Source of the DNA: Acidobacteriota bacterium
GTDB taxonomy: Bacteria > Acidobacteriota > Terriglobia > Bryobacterales > Bryobacteraceae
DNA: 64,000 nucleotides
Assembly (NCBI GenBank): GCA_016185425.1
Contig: JACPNQ010000027.1
Coordinates: 62,001-126,000 of the forward strand
Direction of reading: 5' to 3'
The notes below the pieces were generated by a model. The model was not told the origin of the DNA, searched no databases, and worked only from the letters and a program-made list of their open reading frames with translations. This document shows positions 1-8,936 of the stretch, piece after piece. The first letter of the stretch is position 1. The number at the start of each line of letters is the position of its first letter. The position numbers and the translations under genes are program-made.

Positions 1-2
1 GT

Positions 3-674
3 GCCACCTGCGGGACGGTCGCGGCGCCGCTTACGTGCACTGTGAATGTCGGGGTGAATCTCTTGTACACGTTCGGCGGGTTCTCGGTTTCTGCGGCCAG
101 CGGGTCGCACATTTATACAGGAGCCGATATCGCCATTGACGTGGCGACCGGAGGAGGGAACACCGGCTTGCTGACGTTTAGCAAGGTTGTCAATGCCAAT
201 GGTTCCTCGTTTCTTGCAAATCCCGGCGAATCGAGTTCCTTTACATTTACGTATACCGCGGCCGTCTCCGCGGTGAACCCGGGCACCGCAGCATTTGGAA
301 CGCCAGGTATCGTCAACATTGGTCAGGCGAATGCGAACGGGACCGGACTCGGAGCCGTGCAGATGCTACTGTTGAACCCACCGAATGCGACGTCTTGCCA
401 GGCATTCATCAACTCCGCATCCACAACGCAGGGCGTCTGCAATGCTTTGCCGCCGGGAACGACCAATGTGCTGACTGTTGGAGATATTGTCACCTTATCC
501 GCGGGCAACGGGACTGGCACCAACAATGTCGGCGTCCTTTCATTCAGCAATCTGCTCTCGGCAACCTTCTCGGCGGCTCCGGCCGGAGGCGATGTCCCCG
601 AACCATCGACATGGGTGACGCTCGGGATTGGACTAGCGGGAATCGCGACAATCAAAGCCGGTCGCGGAAGGTAA
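3..674 (+). CDS. PEP-CTERM sorting-domain protein, 5' end outside window
   Basis: The reading frame is open from the window edge, so the gene starts upstream; the first in-window start codon (GTG at 42) is probably internal. The visible part is Gly/Ala/Thr/Ser/Asn-rich and low in charge, as in exported surface proteins. It ends in a PEP-CTERM signal: VPEPST, a hydrophobic segment (VTLGIGLAGIA), then a short basic tail (KAGRGR). In known systems this tripartite tail directs exosortase-dependent processing and export with exopolysaccharide. No exosortase gene is in the window. The last 23 bases overlap the 3' end of the convergent BLUF gene. The sorting signal is clear; the substrate or role of the mature protein is unknown. 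Confidence 0.85.
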   Translation, partial: ATCGTVAAPLTCTVNVGVNLLYTFGGFSVSAASGSHIYTGADIAIDVATGGGNTGLLTFSKVVNANGSSFLANPGESSSFTFTYTAAVSAVNPGTAAFGTPGIVNIGQANANGTGLGAVQMLLLNPPNATSCQAFINSASTTQGVCNALPPGTTNVLTVGDIVTLSAGNGTGTNNVGVLSFSNLLSATFSAAPAGGDVPEPSTWVTLGIGLAGIATIKAGRGR

Positions 675-1037
675 TGATCAGATCGCGGACGAGTTCCGGA
701 TCGCCGAGTAGACCGGGTGCGGTGATCGATTCCCGGTGGCCGGTGGTGTTCAGGTTGACGAATGCCATCGACCACCCGGCGAATTGCCGGTGCCGGACGG
801 GGTGGTCGAGGAGCGTTTTGAAGCCGCCGTGGCGGGGATCTCCACTATTGGCGCGGTAGAGTTTCGCACAAGGGTGTCGTCGCCTTCGAGAACCTGGAGG
901 AAGCTTCGGTCCTGATACAAGAGCATTCCGGTAACGCCAATTTGGTCATTCCTGGCGCGGGATTGTTGGAGGAGGGGGAAGAGGTCGCTCGTCTTGAAAA
1001 GGGAAGTGGCGATGCTGGTATAGGCGAGGGAGATCAT
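652..1037 (-). pseudogene. BLUF-domain blue-light photoreceptor, single frameshift
   Basis: The first ~58 codons read as a canonical BLUF domain, with the flavin-site Tyr (LAYTS), Asn (ARNDQIGVTGMLLY) and Gln (SFLQVLEG). After EGDDTLVR the frame is lost near 860-864. Reading on in the next frame restores the family sequence: LYRANSGDPRHGGFKTLL, then DHPVRHRQFAGWSMAF, to a TGA at 652-654. The span (386 nt, 3n+2) fits one missing base. Restored, the protein would be ~128 aa, a stand-alone BLUF sensor binding FAD. It lies 58 bp downstream of the methyltransferase on the same strand. Either a recent pseudogene or an assembly indel. Confidence 0.8.
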
Positions 1038-1095
1038 CTGTAGGGGGTCTTATCGGCTGGAACGCGCTGCGGTTGAGGGGAAGTGGCTAGCCGGA

Positions 1096-1818
1096 CTAGA
1101 GCTTGGTTGCGATGATCGCGGCGCATTCGCGGCCGTCGAGGAACAGGCTGGCGGGGAGGTCGCGGCGCCGATAGAGGTAGGCCTCGTCCACTTGGAGACC
1201 GGCCGCTTCGACCTTTTTGCGGAGCGTGATGTCGTCGAGCAAATGGATGCTCTGCGGGATCTGGCCGAGCTTGCGGTGCGTGGAGTATTCCTTTGTGTCT
1301 TCCAGCCAACCTGGCCATTCGGCACCTTCCTTACGGCGGCTTTGGAAGACGGGCACAAAATCCTTGAACGGCTGTTGCCAGGGGGTGGAAGCCTGGATGA
1401 ATAGTCTGCCGCCGGGGCCAAGCCAGTGGGCGATGGAGGCGAAACCCTGTTCAAGTTGGGGGCCCGTGAGGAAATGCAAAACGTTGGAGGCGTGGACGGC
1501 GGAGAGGCTGGATTCGGCGAGCTTGAGATGGCGGGGAAAGCGCCCGGGAATGAGGATGAGGCGGCGGGCTTGATCGGGAGTGGCGGAGTGGGCGATGTGT
1601 GAGAGGTGGGAGGCTTCGAGGTCGTTGGCGATGACGGTGGCGCCGGTCTCCAGCGCCGCGAGGGTTGCGATTCCGAATGCGGCGCCGATGTCGAGTACGG
1701 GGAGGGCCACAGAACGGCAATGGGCCACGAACCGCTCACTGATTTCATTGAGCTGATTCGAGGCCCATCCGGTTTGGTTATGAGTGGGTATCCGGCGGTG
1801 GCGTAGAGGAGGGGGCAT
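1096..1818 (-). CDS. Class I SAM-dependent methyltransferase
   Basis: 240 aa. The Rossmann-type SAM-binding motif I is at residues ~41-50 (VLDIGAAFGIAT), followed by the acidic end of beta2 (VIANDLEASHL) and a motif-III-like GPGGRLFIQAS around residues 134-144. These are hallmarks of class I methyltransferases; the substrate cannot be told from sequence. The C-terminal third (KLGQIPQSIHLLDDITLRKK...) is the likely substrate-recognition part. The start lies 12 bp beyond the stop of the upstream exported-protein gene and 58 bp precedes the BLUF gene, so the three leftward genes may be co-transcribed. No unusual residues seen. Confidence 0.8.
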   Translation of the reverse strand: MPPPLRHRRIPTHNQTGWASNQLNEISERFVAHCRSVALPVLDIGAAFGIATLAALETGATVIANDLEASHLSHIAHSATPDQARRLILIPGRFPRHLKLAESSLSAVHASNVLHFLTGPQLEQGFASIAHWLGPGGRLFIQASTPWQQPFKDFVPVFQSRRKEGAEWPGWLEDTKEYSTHRKLGQIPQSIHLLDDITLRKKVEAAGLQVDEAYLYRRRDLPASLFLDGRECAAIIATKL

Positions 1819-1830
1819 GCCCCTTACAGT

Positions 1831-2769
1831 TTAGCGATGGCGGTATCCGCCGCCACCACGGATGATGACTCGCGGCCCGCCGTAATAGTAGCGGGGACCC
1901 CAATTGCCGTAGTAGCTGGGTCCCCACCAGAGGCTGGGACCACCGTAGAAGTAGGGATTATATCCGAAGCCGCCGCCGTAGTAATACGGGCGAGGCTGCG
2001 GAGCCGGCCGGCGGTCGATCTGCCGCTGCTCATAATCGGTCTGCCGCACAGGTTGGAACGCCTGTGCCGCGCGTGCGGTGTTGATCGTAATCGGCTCCAG
2101 AATCCGGAATGTCACTACCGTTTCCGGATAAATCTCCGTAGCCCGGCCGCGAGTGGCAAGAACGCCGATGCCGGCTGCGCCCGCTCCGGCGATCGCTCCC
2201 ATACCCGCGCCGAAACCACCGGCCGCCGCCGCGCCTATTGCGGCGCCGATTCCTGCCGTGGTGCCTACCGCGGCGGCATCGCGTCCCTTAGACGTTCCGC
2301 CGTTATACTCGACGAGTTGCGTGCGGAGGTGCGCCTGCTGGCCGTCGGCCAAACCGACTTCGGTTAGCTCCAGGCCGAGCCGCGAGGTGCCTTTGGCGCG
2401 TCCGGCTTTAATGGCATCTGTCACCCTGCCTTCGATTGTCTGGCCGCGATGGGCCACAACAAATCCGTCGGCAACAAGCGGCTGCACGAGTGTGCCGCTG
2501 AAGTGATCGCCCGTCAGGTTACGGTCAGACGAAAGGGGCTGATCGACCCGGATTTTTATCCAGGAGCCTGCGGGGATGGTGATCTGGTTGGGAAGCGCGC
2601 GGTCGAAATTGGGACCGTCACTCTGGTAGGCAGGTGCGCGCTGCGGCTGTTGCCGCTGTTCTTCGATAGGCGGAGCGGGAGGAGCCGATTCCGGTTCGGC
2701 GGGCGGTTGAGCCCACGCTGTAGCCGCGAGCAGTGCGGCGCTAATGGTAAGTAGGAATTGCGTTTTCAT
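1831..2769 (-). CDS. Exported protein with glycine-zipper region and Tyr/Gly-rich tail
   Basis: 312 aa from the ATG at 2769, chosen because a good signal peptide follows (MKTQFLLTISAALLAATAWA) and a GGGAG ribosome site lies just upstream; a longer frame to 2940 would bury the signal peptide. Order: signal peptide; Pro/Gln-rich linker; a beta-rich central domain (~residues 60-150; IPAGSWIKIRVDQPLSS, TIEGRVTDAIKAGRAKG); a glycine-zipper-like hydrophobic stretch (GTTAGIGAAIGAAAAGGFGAG); then a tail dense in Tyr, Gly, Pro and Trp ending RVIIRGGGGYRHR. Similar exported proteins are common in Acidobacteria, function unknown. Probably envelope-associated. Confidence 0.75.
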   Translation of the reverse strand: MKTQFLLTISAALLAATAWAQPPAEPESAPPAPPIEEQRQQPQRAPAYQSDGPNFDRALPNQITIPAGSWIKIRVDQPLSSDRNLTGDHFSGTLVQPLVADGFVVAHRGQTIEGRVTDAIKAGRAKGTSRLGLELTEVGLADGQQAHLRTQLVEYNGGTSKGRDAAAVGTTAGIGAAIGAAAAGGFGAGMGAIAGAGAAGIGVLATRGRATEIYPETVVTFRILEPITINTARAAQAFQPVRQTDYEQRQIDRRPAPQPRPYYYGGGFGYNPYFYGGPSLWWGPSYYGNWGPRYYYGGPRVIIRGGGGYRHR

Positions 2770-2918
2770 GGAGGATTCTCCCAGTTCGATAGAGGCAATT
2801 CGCATACCAAAACGGAACATTCTGATTCTAAGAGAGTTGTTTGGCGGGTAGCGTCCGGTGGATTGGTGGAAGGGTAGCAGAATGGTTGGTTTCAGCCACC
2901 CGTCGCGGTTACGAAAGC

Positions 2919-2949
2919 AAACGGCCCGTGCTTGAGGCACGGGCCGTTT
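2919..2949 (-). terminator. Intrinsic-type hairpin after the TonB receptor gene
   Basis: A perfect 13-bp inverted repeat, AAACGGCCCGTGC and its complement, with a 5-nt loop (TTGAG). It sits 20 bp past the stop of the leftward TonB-receptor gene. Reading leftward, the stem ends in TTT and is followed by a T-rich GCTTTCG rather than a long T run. A strong stem with a modest U tract: probable rho-independent terminator. Confidence 0.75.
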
Positions 2950-2969
2950 AAGCGTTGGTTTGTTCCTGG

Positions 2970-5900
2970 TTAGAAACGATAGATCAACGACAGTTGCACG
3001 AGCCGACGGCCATTAATTCCGTTGGACGTCAGACGGCCGAAGGTGGTGCTGGTGATCGTGTAGTCACCCGATACGTCGAAGGTCGGATGGTTAAGGATAT
3101 TCGACGAGTCCATACGGAACTCGATGGTGTGTCCTTCCTTAATTTGCGTGACCTTCTGTGCCGAGAAGTCCAGATCGAAGTTCCATGGCCCGGAGAAGTA
3201 GCGCCGTTGCAGTGTGCCGATCGTTCCGGCATTGGGTTGGTAGAAAGCCTGGCCCTGGAATGGAGCCCCGCCATCCGCATTCACGCCGCGGTTATCCGGA
3301 CCGATCGCCGAAGCGGCGACGATAAATGGGCCGCTTCCCGTCATGCGGTAGGCGATGACATCGTCAAGCTGCGATTTGGAGAGAAGGGATACCGCGGTGT
3401 TGGTCGCCGTCGAGCGGGCACCGCGATTGAAAGTCCCACGGCCCGACAGTATGGAGAACGGCGAACCGGACTGCCACGTCATAATACTGCCGATATTCCA
3501 ACCACTCACAATGCGGCTGACAACGGGATTGCCGGGATTCCAGTTGTGACCCTTGCCAAAAGGCAGTTCATAAACACCGTTCGCCCGAATGACGTGGGTG
3601 ACGTCGAAGATCGCGCGGGCGCGTTCGATTTTGCCGTTATTCACATCCAGGAATGGGTCGAAGCGCGTCTGGCTGTCGCCCGAGGTATCGGACATCACCT
3701 TGCCGTAGGTGTAGTTTCCCTGGAGTTGAACTCCGTTGCGCATCTTGCGGCGGGCGTCGACTTGCAGTGAATTGAAGGAAGCATGGCTGTAGTTATCGAA
3801 CAGGTTCATGCCGAGTCCGTAGGGGTTCGCAAAGAAGTTGACGTTCCCATTCAGCCGGTTGACCTGATAGGTCGTAGCGAGTTCGCCCGGCTGCTGAGTC
3901 TGGATCAAGCCGCGAATGGTAGCGTTGGTCAGCAAGCCTCCGCTGGGAAGGGCGTTAAAGAACGGTGTCTGCTGGCTGCCCGGCACTGCGGCGTTGTACG
4001 CCGGATCGAAGCCGCGCCCTGCATTCTGGGCCAGAATGCCGTTATTGTAAGCTCGGCGGAAATCGTCCAAATAACCAGGAGCGCTGATGTTGACTTGGTT
4101 GGTGTCGAACGCGCGATACTGTTTCACCGCGTGGTTGCCGACATAACGGACTTCCAAAATGGTTTCCTTGATGTTTTGCTGAATGCCGATGGAGTACTGC
4201 TGGACATACGGCGTCCGGAGATTTGGATTGACGAGGGCCTGTGCGTTCCCGGTGTCGAGAGCATAATTGTCAGCCGGCGTGCGCGGAACTTTATAGGGCG
4301 GCGTGGCGATACTGCCGGCATTGGATAGGCGGGAAGTGAGGCCCGAGCCGCTGACCGTCGAGGTCAGACCCGAATTTGTTGTGACACTATTCCGGATGGA
4401 TACGATGTTTTCGTCGTTCACGAAGTTGATGGAATATCCGCCCCGGATGGCCGTCTTTCCCTTGCCGAATGGATCATAGGCAAAGCCGAAATTCGGCGCG
4501 AAGTTATTGCGGTCCGGGTTGTACCATGGGCGACCGACGGCGGAGCCAGCGAAGTCATACAGCGGATTTCCGAGAAGGAGAGAACGCGCATTGTCCGTGG
4601 TGATGCCTTGTGGCAGCAGGAACAGCGCATCGCTTTCGTCAACGCGAGTGTAGTAGTCGTAGCGGAGGCCCAGGATAAGCGAGAGTTTCGGGGTGACTTT
4701 CCAGGTATCCTGCCCGTAGAGGCCCCAATTGGACTGTTTGAAGTGGCGTAGATTAGTGGCCCCATCGACGAAACCCGAAGTGCGGCTCGTAACGTTGAAT
4801 GTCTGTGAAGAGCTCGAAACAAGCCCGGCGAGATTCGCGAGTAGCGCGTTTGCATTGCTAAGATCGGCGGCACTGATGCCAGGGAGCTGATTGGAACTTA
4901 AGCCGAACTGGCTGTTGGCCGAGATGCCCAGCGTGAATGTCGGTGTGATGCCAGCATCGTTATAAGGGGTAACGGACAACTTCTGATACTGGAATCCGTA
5001 CTGGAAGCTGTGCTTTCCCTTGACCGTGGTGGCGTTGTCCTGGAGGTTATAGGTATTCGTCTCGCGGCCTTGCGCACGGAATGTGTTGACGGGGTTGCTG
5101 TAGAGGAGCCCTCCAACGAGATATTTGCCGAAGGATTCCGAGGTGGCAAAGGGCGCGGTGGTCAAGTTGAAACCGCCGCGCAGTTCGTTGGTCGTGTGCG
5201 CGGCCGGTGTCCAGCGCCAAGTGAGAGACAATAAGCGCGGTGCGCTGTCGTTTGTTACTTTCGGTACCGCCGAGTAGTCGTTGGACTGATCGGGACGATC
5301 GAGAATATCCCGATTCCACAAAAAACTCGCCGAGAAGTTGTTCTTCGTGTTCAGGTAGTAATCGAGCTTCCCGGTAACGTTGTCGCGGGTCCGATTATTG
5401 CGCGAGTTGAACGAGTAGCCAGCCGTATTACGAATGAGCGCATCGCTCGAATCGCCATTACGGAAATTGTTGATTTTATCGGCCGTCGGCACAGCGTCCA
5501 GTAGCGCCTTCGCCGCAGGATCCATCGAGAGCCCCACTGTCTGCAGCACGTTGACCTTGCGCACCTGCCCGCCGGCGACGTAGGTGAAGATTCCGTTCCG
5601 GGCGTCTGCCGACAGGATAGTCGTGTTTCGAAGCGTCTGCTGCCTGTTGCGGAATCCTTCGTAGTTGCCGAAGAAGAACAGCTTGTCCTTAATGATCGCG
5701 CCTCCGAGCGATCCGCCGAACTGATTCTGATTCAGGAACGGCTTCGCGACGCCGTCCCGGTTGTTGAACCAATTGCTGGCCGCGGCCACGTTATTGCGGT
5801 TGCTCCAGAAAACATTCCCGTGATACTTGTTCGTGCCGGACGGCGTCACAAAATTGATCTGGCCTGCGCCGCCGCTCTGGCTGAGATTGTTGTTGGAGGT

Positions 5901-6554
5901 GCCAATGTTCACTTCCGCGACCTGGTCGAGCAGAAGGAGGTTGGGCTGAAAGTCGATACCGTTCGTGCGGATGAAGTTGTCCTGAATGTTGATGCCATCG
6001 AGCGTAATGTTCACGAACGAAACACGGAGGCCGTTGATAGTCGTGGACGATCTGGGGTTGGTCGTGATGCCTGTTTGCGTCAGCAGCAGCGCAATGGGGC
6101 TGCGATTGATCGTGGGAAGCCGCCGCAGCTGCTCATTTGTAATCGTGGACGAAATCTCGGCGTTATTGGTCTGAACCGCCTGCGTCGCGGCAGTGACTTC
6201 GACAACCTCCGTCACAGCCCCGAGTTCGAGCTTTACGTTCCCAAGGGGCGTCTCTTGCGAAGGATTGATCTTCACGCCGCGCACAGCGTTTTTGCGGAAG
6301 CCACTGGCTTCAAGAGTGACGTCATAGGTCTCCGGACGCAGAGATGGGAACAGAAAAAACCCCTCCGCATTGGTTACGGAAGAAGCTATCGGGGCGGAAC
6401 CACCCTGGAGGATTAACTTAACGTTGGCGTTGGCGATCGGCGCGCCTGATGGATCTACGACGCTACCGGAGAGCCTTCCAGCTACTTGCGCGGTCGCGAT
6501 GGCGGACGAGGCGAGCAAAAATGCGCAGAGCGCATTCGCGAGATTTTTAGACAT
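2970..6554 (-). CDS. TonB-dependent receptor with N-terminal carboxypeptidase-regulatory domain (Oar-like)
   Basis: 1194 aa. A signal peptide (residues 1-22, ending ATA/Q) is followed by a carboxypeptidase-regulatory-like beta-sandwich (~25-110: GRLSGSVVDPSGAPIANANV, YDVTLEASGFRK), a plug domain (~130-260, with INGLRVSFVNITLDGINIQD) and a long C-terminal beta-barrel ending in aromatic YRF, as outer-membrane barrels do. Such receptors import large ligands (oligosaccharides, peptides, siderophores) powered by TonB/ExbBD; none of those partners is encoded here. An AGAGGG ribosome site precedes the ATG. A paralogue of the same architecture lies at 32.5-36.0 kb. Substrate unknown. Confidence 0.92.
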   Translation of the reverse strand: MSKNLANALCAFLLASSAIATAQVAGRLSGSVVDPSGAPIANANVKLILQGGSAPIASSVTNAEGFFLFPSLRPETYDVTLEASGFRKNAVRGVKINPSQETPLGNVKLELGAVTEVVEVTAATQAVQTNNAEISSTITNEQLRRLPTINRSPIALLLTQTGITTNPRSSTTINGLRVSFVNITLDGINIQDNFIRTNGIDFQPNLLLLDQVAEVNIGTSNNNLSQSGGAGQINFVTPSGTNKYHGNVFWSNRNNVAAASNWFNNRDGVAKPFLNQNQFGGSLGGAIIKDKLFFFGNYEGFRNRQQTLRNTTILSADARNGIFTYVAGGQVRKVNVLQTVGLSMDPAAKALLDAVPTADKINNFRNGDSSDALIRNTAGYSFNSRNNRTRDNVTGKLDYYLNTKNNFSASFLWNRDILDRPDQSNDYSAVPKVTNDSAPRLLSLTWRWTPAAHTTNELRGGFNLTTAPFATSESFGKYLVGGLLYSNPVNTFRAQGRETNTYNLQDNATTVKGKHSFQYGFQYQKLSVTPYNDAGITPTFTLGISANSQFGLSSNQLPGISAADLSNANALLANLAGLVSSSSQTFNVTSRTSGFVDGATNLRHFKQSNWGLYGQDTWKVTPKLSLILGLRYDYYTRVDESDALFLLPQGITTDNARSLLLGNPLYDFAGSAVGRPWYNPDRNNFAPNFGFAYDPFGKGKTAIRGGYSINFVNDENIVSIRNSVTTNSGLTSTVSGSGLTSRLSNAGSIATPPYKVPRTPADNYALDTGNAQALVNPNLRTPYVQQYSIGIQQNIKETILEVRYVGNHAVKQYRAFDTNQVNISAPGYLDDFRRAYNNGILAQNAGRGFDPAYNAAVPGSQQTPFFNALPSGGLLTNATIRGLIQTQQPGELATTYQVNRLNGNVNFFANPYGLGMNLFDNYSHASFNSLQVDARRKMRNGVQLQGNYTYGKVMSDTSGDSQTRFDPFLDVNNGKIERARAIFDVTHVIRANGVYELPFGKGHNWNPGNPVVSRIVSGWNIGSIMTWQSGSPFSILSGRGTFNRGARSTATNTAVSLLSKSQLDDVIAYRMTGSGPFIVAASAIGPDNRGVNADGGAPFQGQAFYQPNAGTIGTLQRRYFSGPWNFDLDFSAQKVTQIKEGHTIEFRMDSSNILNHPTFDVSGDYTITSTTFGRLTSNGINGRRLVQLSLIYRF

Positions 6555-6652
6555 TTTGTACCCTCTGCTGAAGCAATTGCGGTCGTCATCCTTCCGCTAG
6601 CCGGGATGAACGCAATTTAAGAAATTGGTTCCCCTATTTTACAATGATCGGC

Positions 6653-7282
6653 TTAGAAATCGATGGACTGTAGGAGGTCGCTCGGTTTCTTGTCAAAAGC
6701 CTTGGAGATCGCCAGCAGGGATTCCATCGACGGCAGGTGCGCGCCCCGTTCGATAGCACTGATTTGGGAAACGCTCAGTTTCGTCGTCCCCGCGAGGTCT
6801 TTGAGCGACCAGTCATGCTCCACGCGGAGGACTTTGATGCGGTGGCCGAGACGCTCGCGCAGCCGATCCTGCGGTGTTTTCCCGAGGTCGCGCGTCTCGA
6901 CCGCGTGTTTCAGGACCTGACGAAGCTGAGCGAGAGAGAAAGGCTTGGTGATGTAATCAAACACGTTCATCTTGAACGTCGCGCGCATGTCTTCGTAGGA
7001 TGGATAACCCGTCACGACGATGACGCACAGACCGGGCCACCGCGACTGAAGTTGTTCCAGCACGACATCGCCTTTGAATTCCCCCATTTTCATATCCAAT
7101 AAAACAATGTCGGGGAGTTGCTGGTCGGCCGCGGCGAAAAGATCCTCCGGGTGCGCGAAGGTGCGAACGGAATAGGTGTCCTCATCCTTGAGGACGTCTT
7201 CCATGTAGTTGCGGAAGTCGAGGTCGTCATCGAGTACGGCGATGTCGATGAGCGTCTCTGATTGCTGGGATTCAGCCGCCAT
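6653..7282 (-). CDS. Response regulator with REC domain and XRE-type HTH output
   Basis: 209 aa. Residues ~12-125 are a receiver domain with the acidic cluster D18-D20, phospho-acceptor D63 (VLLDMKM), T91 (VVTGYPS) and K113 (DYITKPF). Residues ~141-203 form a Cro/C1 (XRE)-type helix-turn-helix (LRVEHDWSLKDLAGTTKLS, SQISAIERG, PSMESLLAISKAF). This pairing is uncommon; receivers usually carry winged-helix, LuxR or Fis outputs. The gene follows its kinase by 14 bp in a leftward operon whose upstream side faces the ACIII-caa3 respiratory operon. It is therefore a candidate transcription regulator of that operon, which is inference. Confidence 0.9.
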   Translation of the reverse strand: MAAESQQSETLIDIAVLDDDLDFRNYMEDVLKDEDTYSVRTFAHPEDLFAAADQQLPDIVLLDMKMGEFKGDVVLEQLQSRWPGLCVIVVTGYPSYEDMRATFKMNVFDYITKPFSLAQLRQVLKHAVETRDLGKTPQDRLRERLGHRIKVLRVEHDWSLKDLAGTTKLSVSQISAIERGAHLPSMESLLAISKAFDKKPSDLLQSIDF

Positions 7283-7296
7283 GGGTACAGGATAGA

Positions 7297-8727
7297 TCAG
7301 GCCGGGTTTGGGGCGGCTTCCGGCAAGCGGATTTCAATGCGCGCGCCGCCGTTTGCATTATTCGATGCGGTGATCGTGCCGCCATGCTGCTGGATGATGC
7401 CTTCCGTTACCGTCAGTCCGAGGCCGGTACCGCGGGAGTCGAGACGCGTCGTGATGAAGGCCTCGAAGATATCGGGCAGCACATCTTCGGGGATGCCCGG
7501 TCCATTGTCCTCCACAGTAATTGCCCACCAACGTCCAAGAGTGGCGGCGTATGGTGTGGCTGCGACGCGAATCTGGCCGTCGGACTCGGGGATCGCCTGG
7601 AGCGCATTACGCAGCAGGTTGACGAAGACCTGGATCAGACGATCGGGATTACCGATAAGCCGGCAGTCCGCGGGCACTGCGTTTTCAAAATGGGCCGCGC
7701 CCGACTTTTCGTCCAACGCAAGCAAACTCCAGGCTTCGTCGATCAGCGGACGGATCGAGACTGGTTCGCTACGCTGCTTGCGGACGCGTGCGAAATCCAG
7801 CAGGCCTTCGCTGATCGAACGGAGCCGCGTGGCGACACGCTGCATTCTCAGTAGCCGCTCCTGGGCGCTCGCCGATTTTACCGTTTCCAGAAGCTTTTCG
7901 ATGGAGCCCTGGAGGACGGCCAACGGGGTATTCAGTTCGTGAGCCACGCCGGCACTGAGCATGCCCAGGCTGGCGAGGCGATCCTGGTCGGCGAGACTTT
8001 GCTTTGCGTTTTCGAGGCGCGCGAGCGCGGCTTCGAGATCCTCTTCGCGCGACCGAAGTTGTTCCACCGTGCTGTTGCGGGATAGCATGATCTGACCGAT
8101 TTCGTCGCGGGGGATATAAGCCGGCGGAATGATTTCGTTGGCACGATCTCCCGTCATTACGGAATAATCCGCGGCAAGCATTGCGCGCAACGGCCGATAG
8201 ACATAGAGCGGCATGATGACCAGCTCAAGCAGGAGTACGGCAAGAATGTAAATCACACCCAGAACGACGAAAAGCGCGGTTCGGATCAGAATCAAGGCCT
8301 GGCGGTAGTATTCGTTGGGCAGGCGGATCTTGCGGTAGGTGCCGGAATTGGGATTTTTCCGATATAGGTACTCATCCCTGGCGGAATCGCCGTGGATACG
8401 GCCGGGGTGATCGTCGAGCCAGATGCGAATTGGCGGTGAGATACCAAGCGTTTCCGGCGCGCCTTCTTCATACGAGTAAATTTCCAGGCCTGGGAGCCGT
8501 GGAAGGGGAGCGTCGGCCAGAAATGCCTGTGTGATCAAGCTAATTTCTCGCGATCGTGCGCCGGAGACCCTTTGCTCTAGTAGCGGGAAGACTGTAAAAT
8601 ACACGGAGCCGGTTAACACAAGAAAAAAGAGATTGTGCAGAATGATGAGCTTGAGGCGGACTTTAAGGTCGCCAAAGCGTTTGCCGAGGTAACCGGGATG
8701 GCGGTCTTCGGAGACGAAAAACTTCAT
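7297..8727 (-). CDS. Membrane sensor histidine kinase
   Basis: 476 aa. Two membrane segments (~residues 27-49 and 144-172) bracket a ~95-residue periplasmic sensor. Next come a HAMP-like linker, a coiled coil (~215-245), the HisKA box with phospho-acceptor H263 (GVAHELNTPLAVLQG) and an HATPase domain with N box (VNLLRNALQ), G1 (DNGPGIP, ~407-413), F box (IFEAFITT) and G2 (GTGLGL, ~433-438). All catalytic motifs are intact. The enzyme autophosphorylates His and should pass the phosphate to the receiver encoded 14 bp downstream. The signal sensed cannot be read from sequence; the respiratory neighbours make a redox, quinone or oxygen cue plausible. Confidence 0.92.
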   Translation of the reverse strand: MKFFVSEDRHPGYLGKRFGDLKVRLKLIILHNLFFLVLTGSVYFTVFPLLEQRVSGARSREISLITQAFLADAPLPRLPGLEIYSYEEGAPETLGISPPIRIWLDDHPGRIHGDSARDEYLYRKNPNSGTYRKIRLPNEYYRQALILIRTALFVVLGVIYILAVLLLELVIMPLYVYRPLRAMLAADYSVMTGDRANEIIPPAYIPRDEIGQIMLSRNSTVEQLRSREEDLEAALARLENAKQSLADQDRLASLGMLSAGVAHELNTPLAVLQGSIEKLLETVKSASAQERLLRMQRVATRLRSISEGLLDFARVRKQRSEPVSIRPLIDEAWSLLALDEKSGAAHFENAVPADCRLIGNPDRLIQVFVNLLRNALQAIPESDGQIRVAATPYAATLGRWWAITVEDNGPGIPEDVLPDIFEAFITTRLDSRGTGLGLTVTEGIIQQHGGTITASNNANGGARIEIRLPEAAPNPA

Positions 8728-8742
8728 AAGGGGACGTCGAAA

Positions 8743-8759
8743 TTCTTGTCAAACAAGAA
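8743..8759. promoter_or_regulatory. Inverted repeat, possible operator between kinase and act operon
   Basis: TTCTTGT-CAA-ACAAGAA is a perfect 7-bp inverted repeat, 15 bp upstream of the kinase start codon. It lies in the 209-bp divergent spacer between the two-component operon and the respiratory operon. Symmetry of this size suits a dimeric HTH regulator such as the XRE-output response regulator. The repeat is seen; its role is inferred. Confidence 0.4.
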
Positions 8760-8773
8760 ATTTTCTCTCGTTT

Positions 8774-8786
8774 GCAGAATTTCTGC
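8774..8786. promoter_or_regulatory. Second inverted repeat in the same divergent spacer
   Basis: GCAGAA-T-TTCTGC, a perfect 6-bp inverted repeat, 14 bp from the first one. It overlaps the -35-like hexamer of a weak rightward promoter match (TTCTGC at 8781-8786, 17-bp spacer, TATGAA at 8804-8809). Possible operator for the act-cox operon; function inferred. Confidence 0.35.
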
Positions 8787-8809
8787 ACCTATGGTAGAAG
8801 TAGTATGAA
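8781..8809 (+). promoter_or_regulatory. Candidate promoter of the act-cox operon
   Basis: TTCTGC, 17-nt spacer, TATGAA: a weak sigma-70-like match about 130 bp upstream of actA. It is the best-spaced pair I found in the spacer, but the -35 element is poor. Activation by a bound regulator at the adjoining inverted repeats would fit a weak -35 box. Confidence 0.25.
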
Positions 8810-8936
8810 AACCTGCAATGGGGAGCGCGGGTTGCAACACGTCCACTTCCAAATCCAAGCTATCATGATTTGCCAAACAGCCCTGGCACGAGCAGCCTCC
8901 GGGACTCGTGACTGGAGAGGAGCCGTAGTCTAGGCA

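Noticed and set aside
8883-8899. Sigma-54-like TGGCAC element before actA
   Set aside because: The matching TTGC element at the required spacing is absent.
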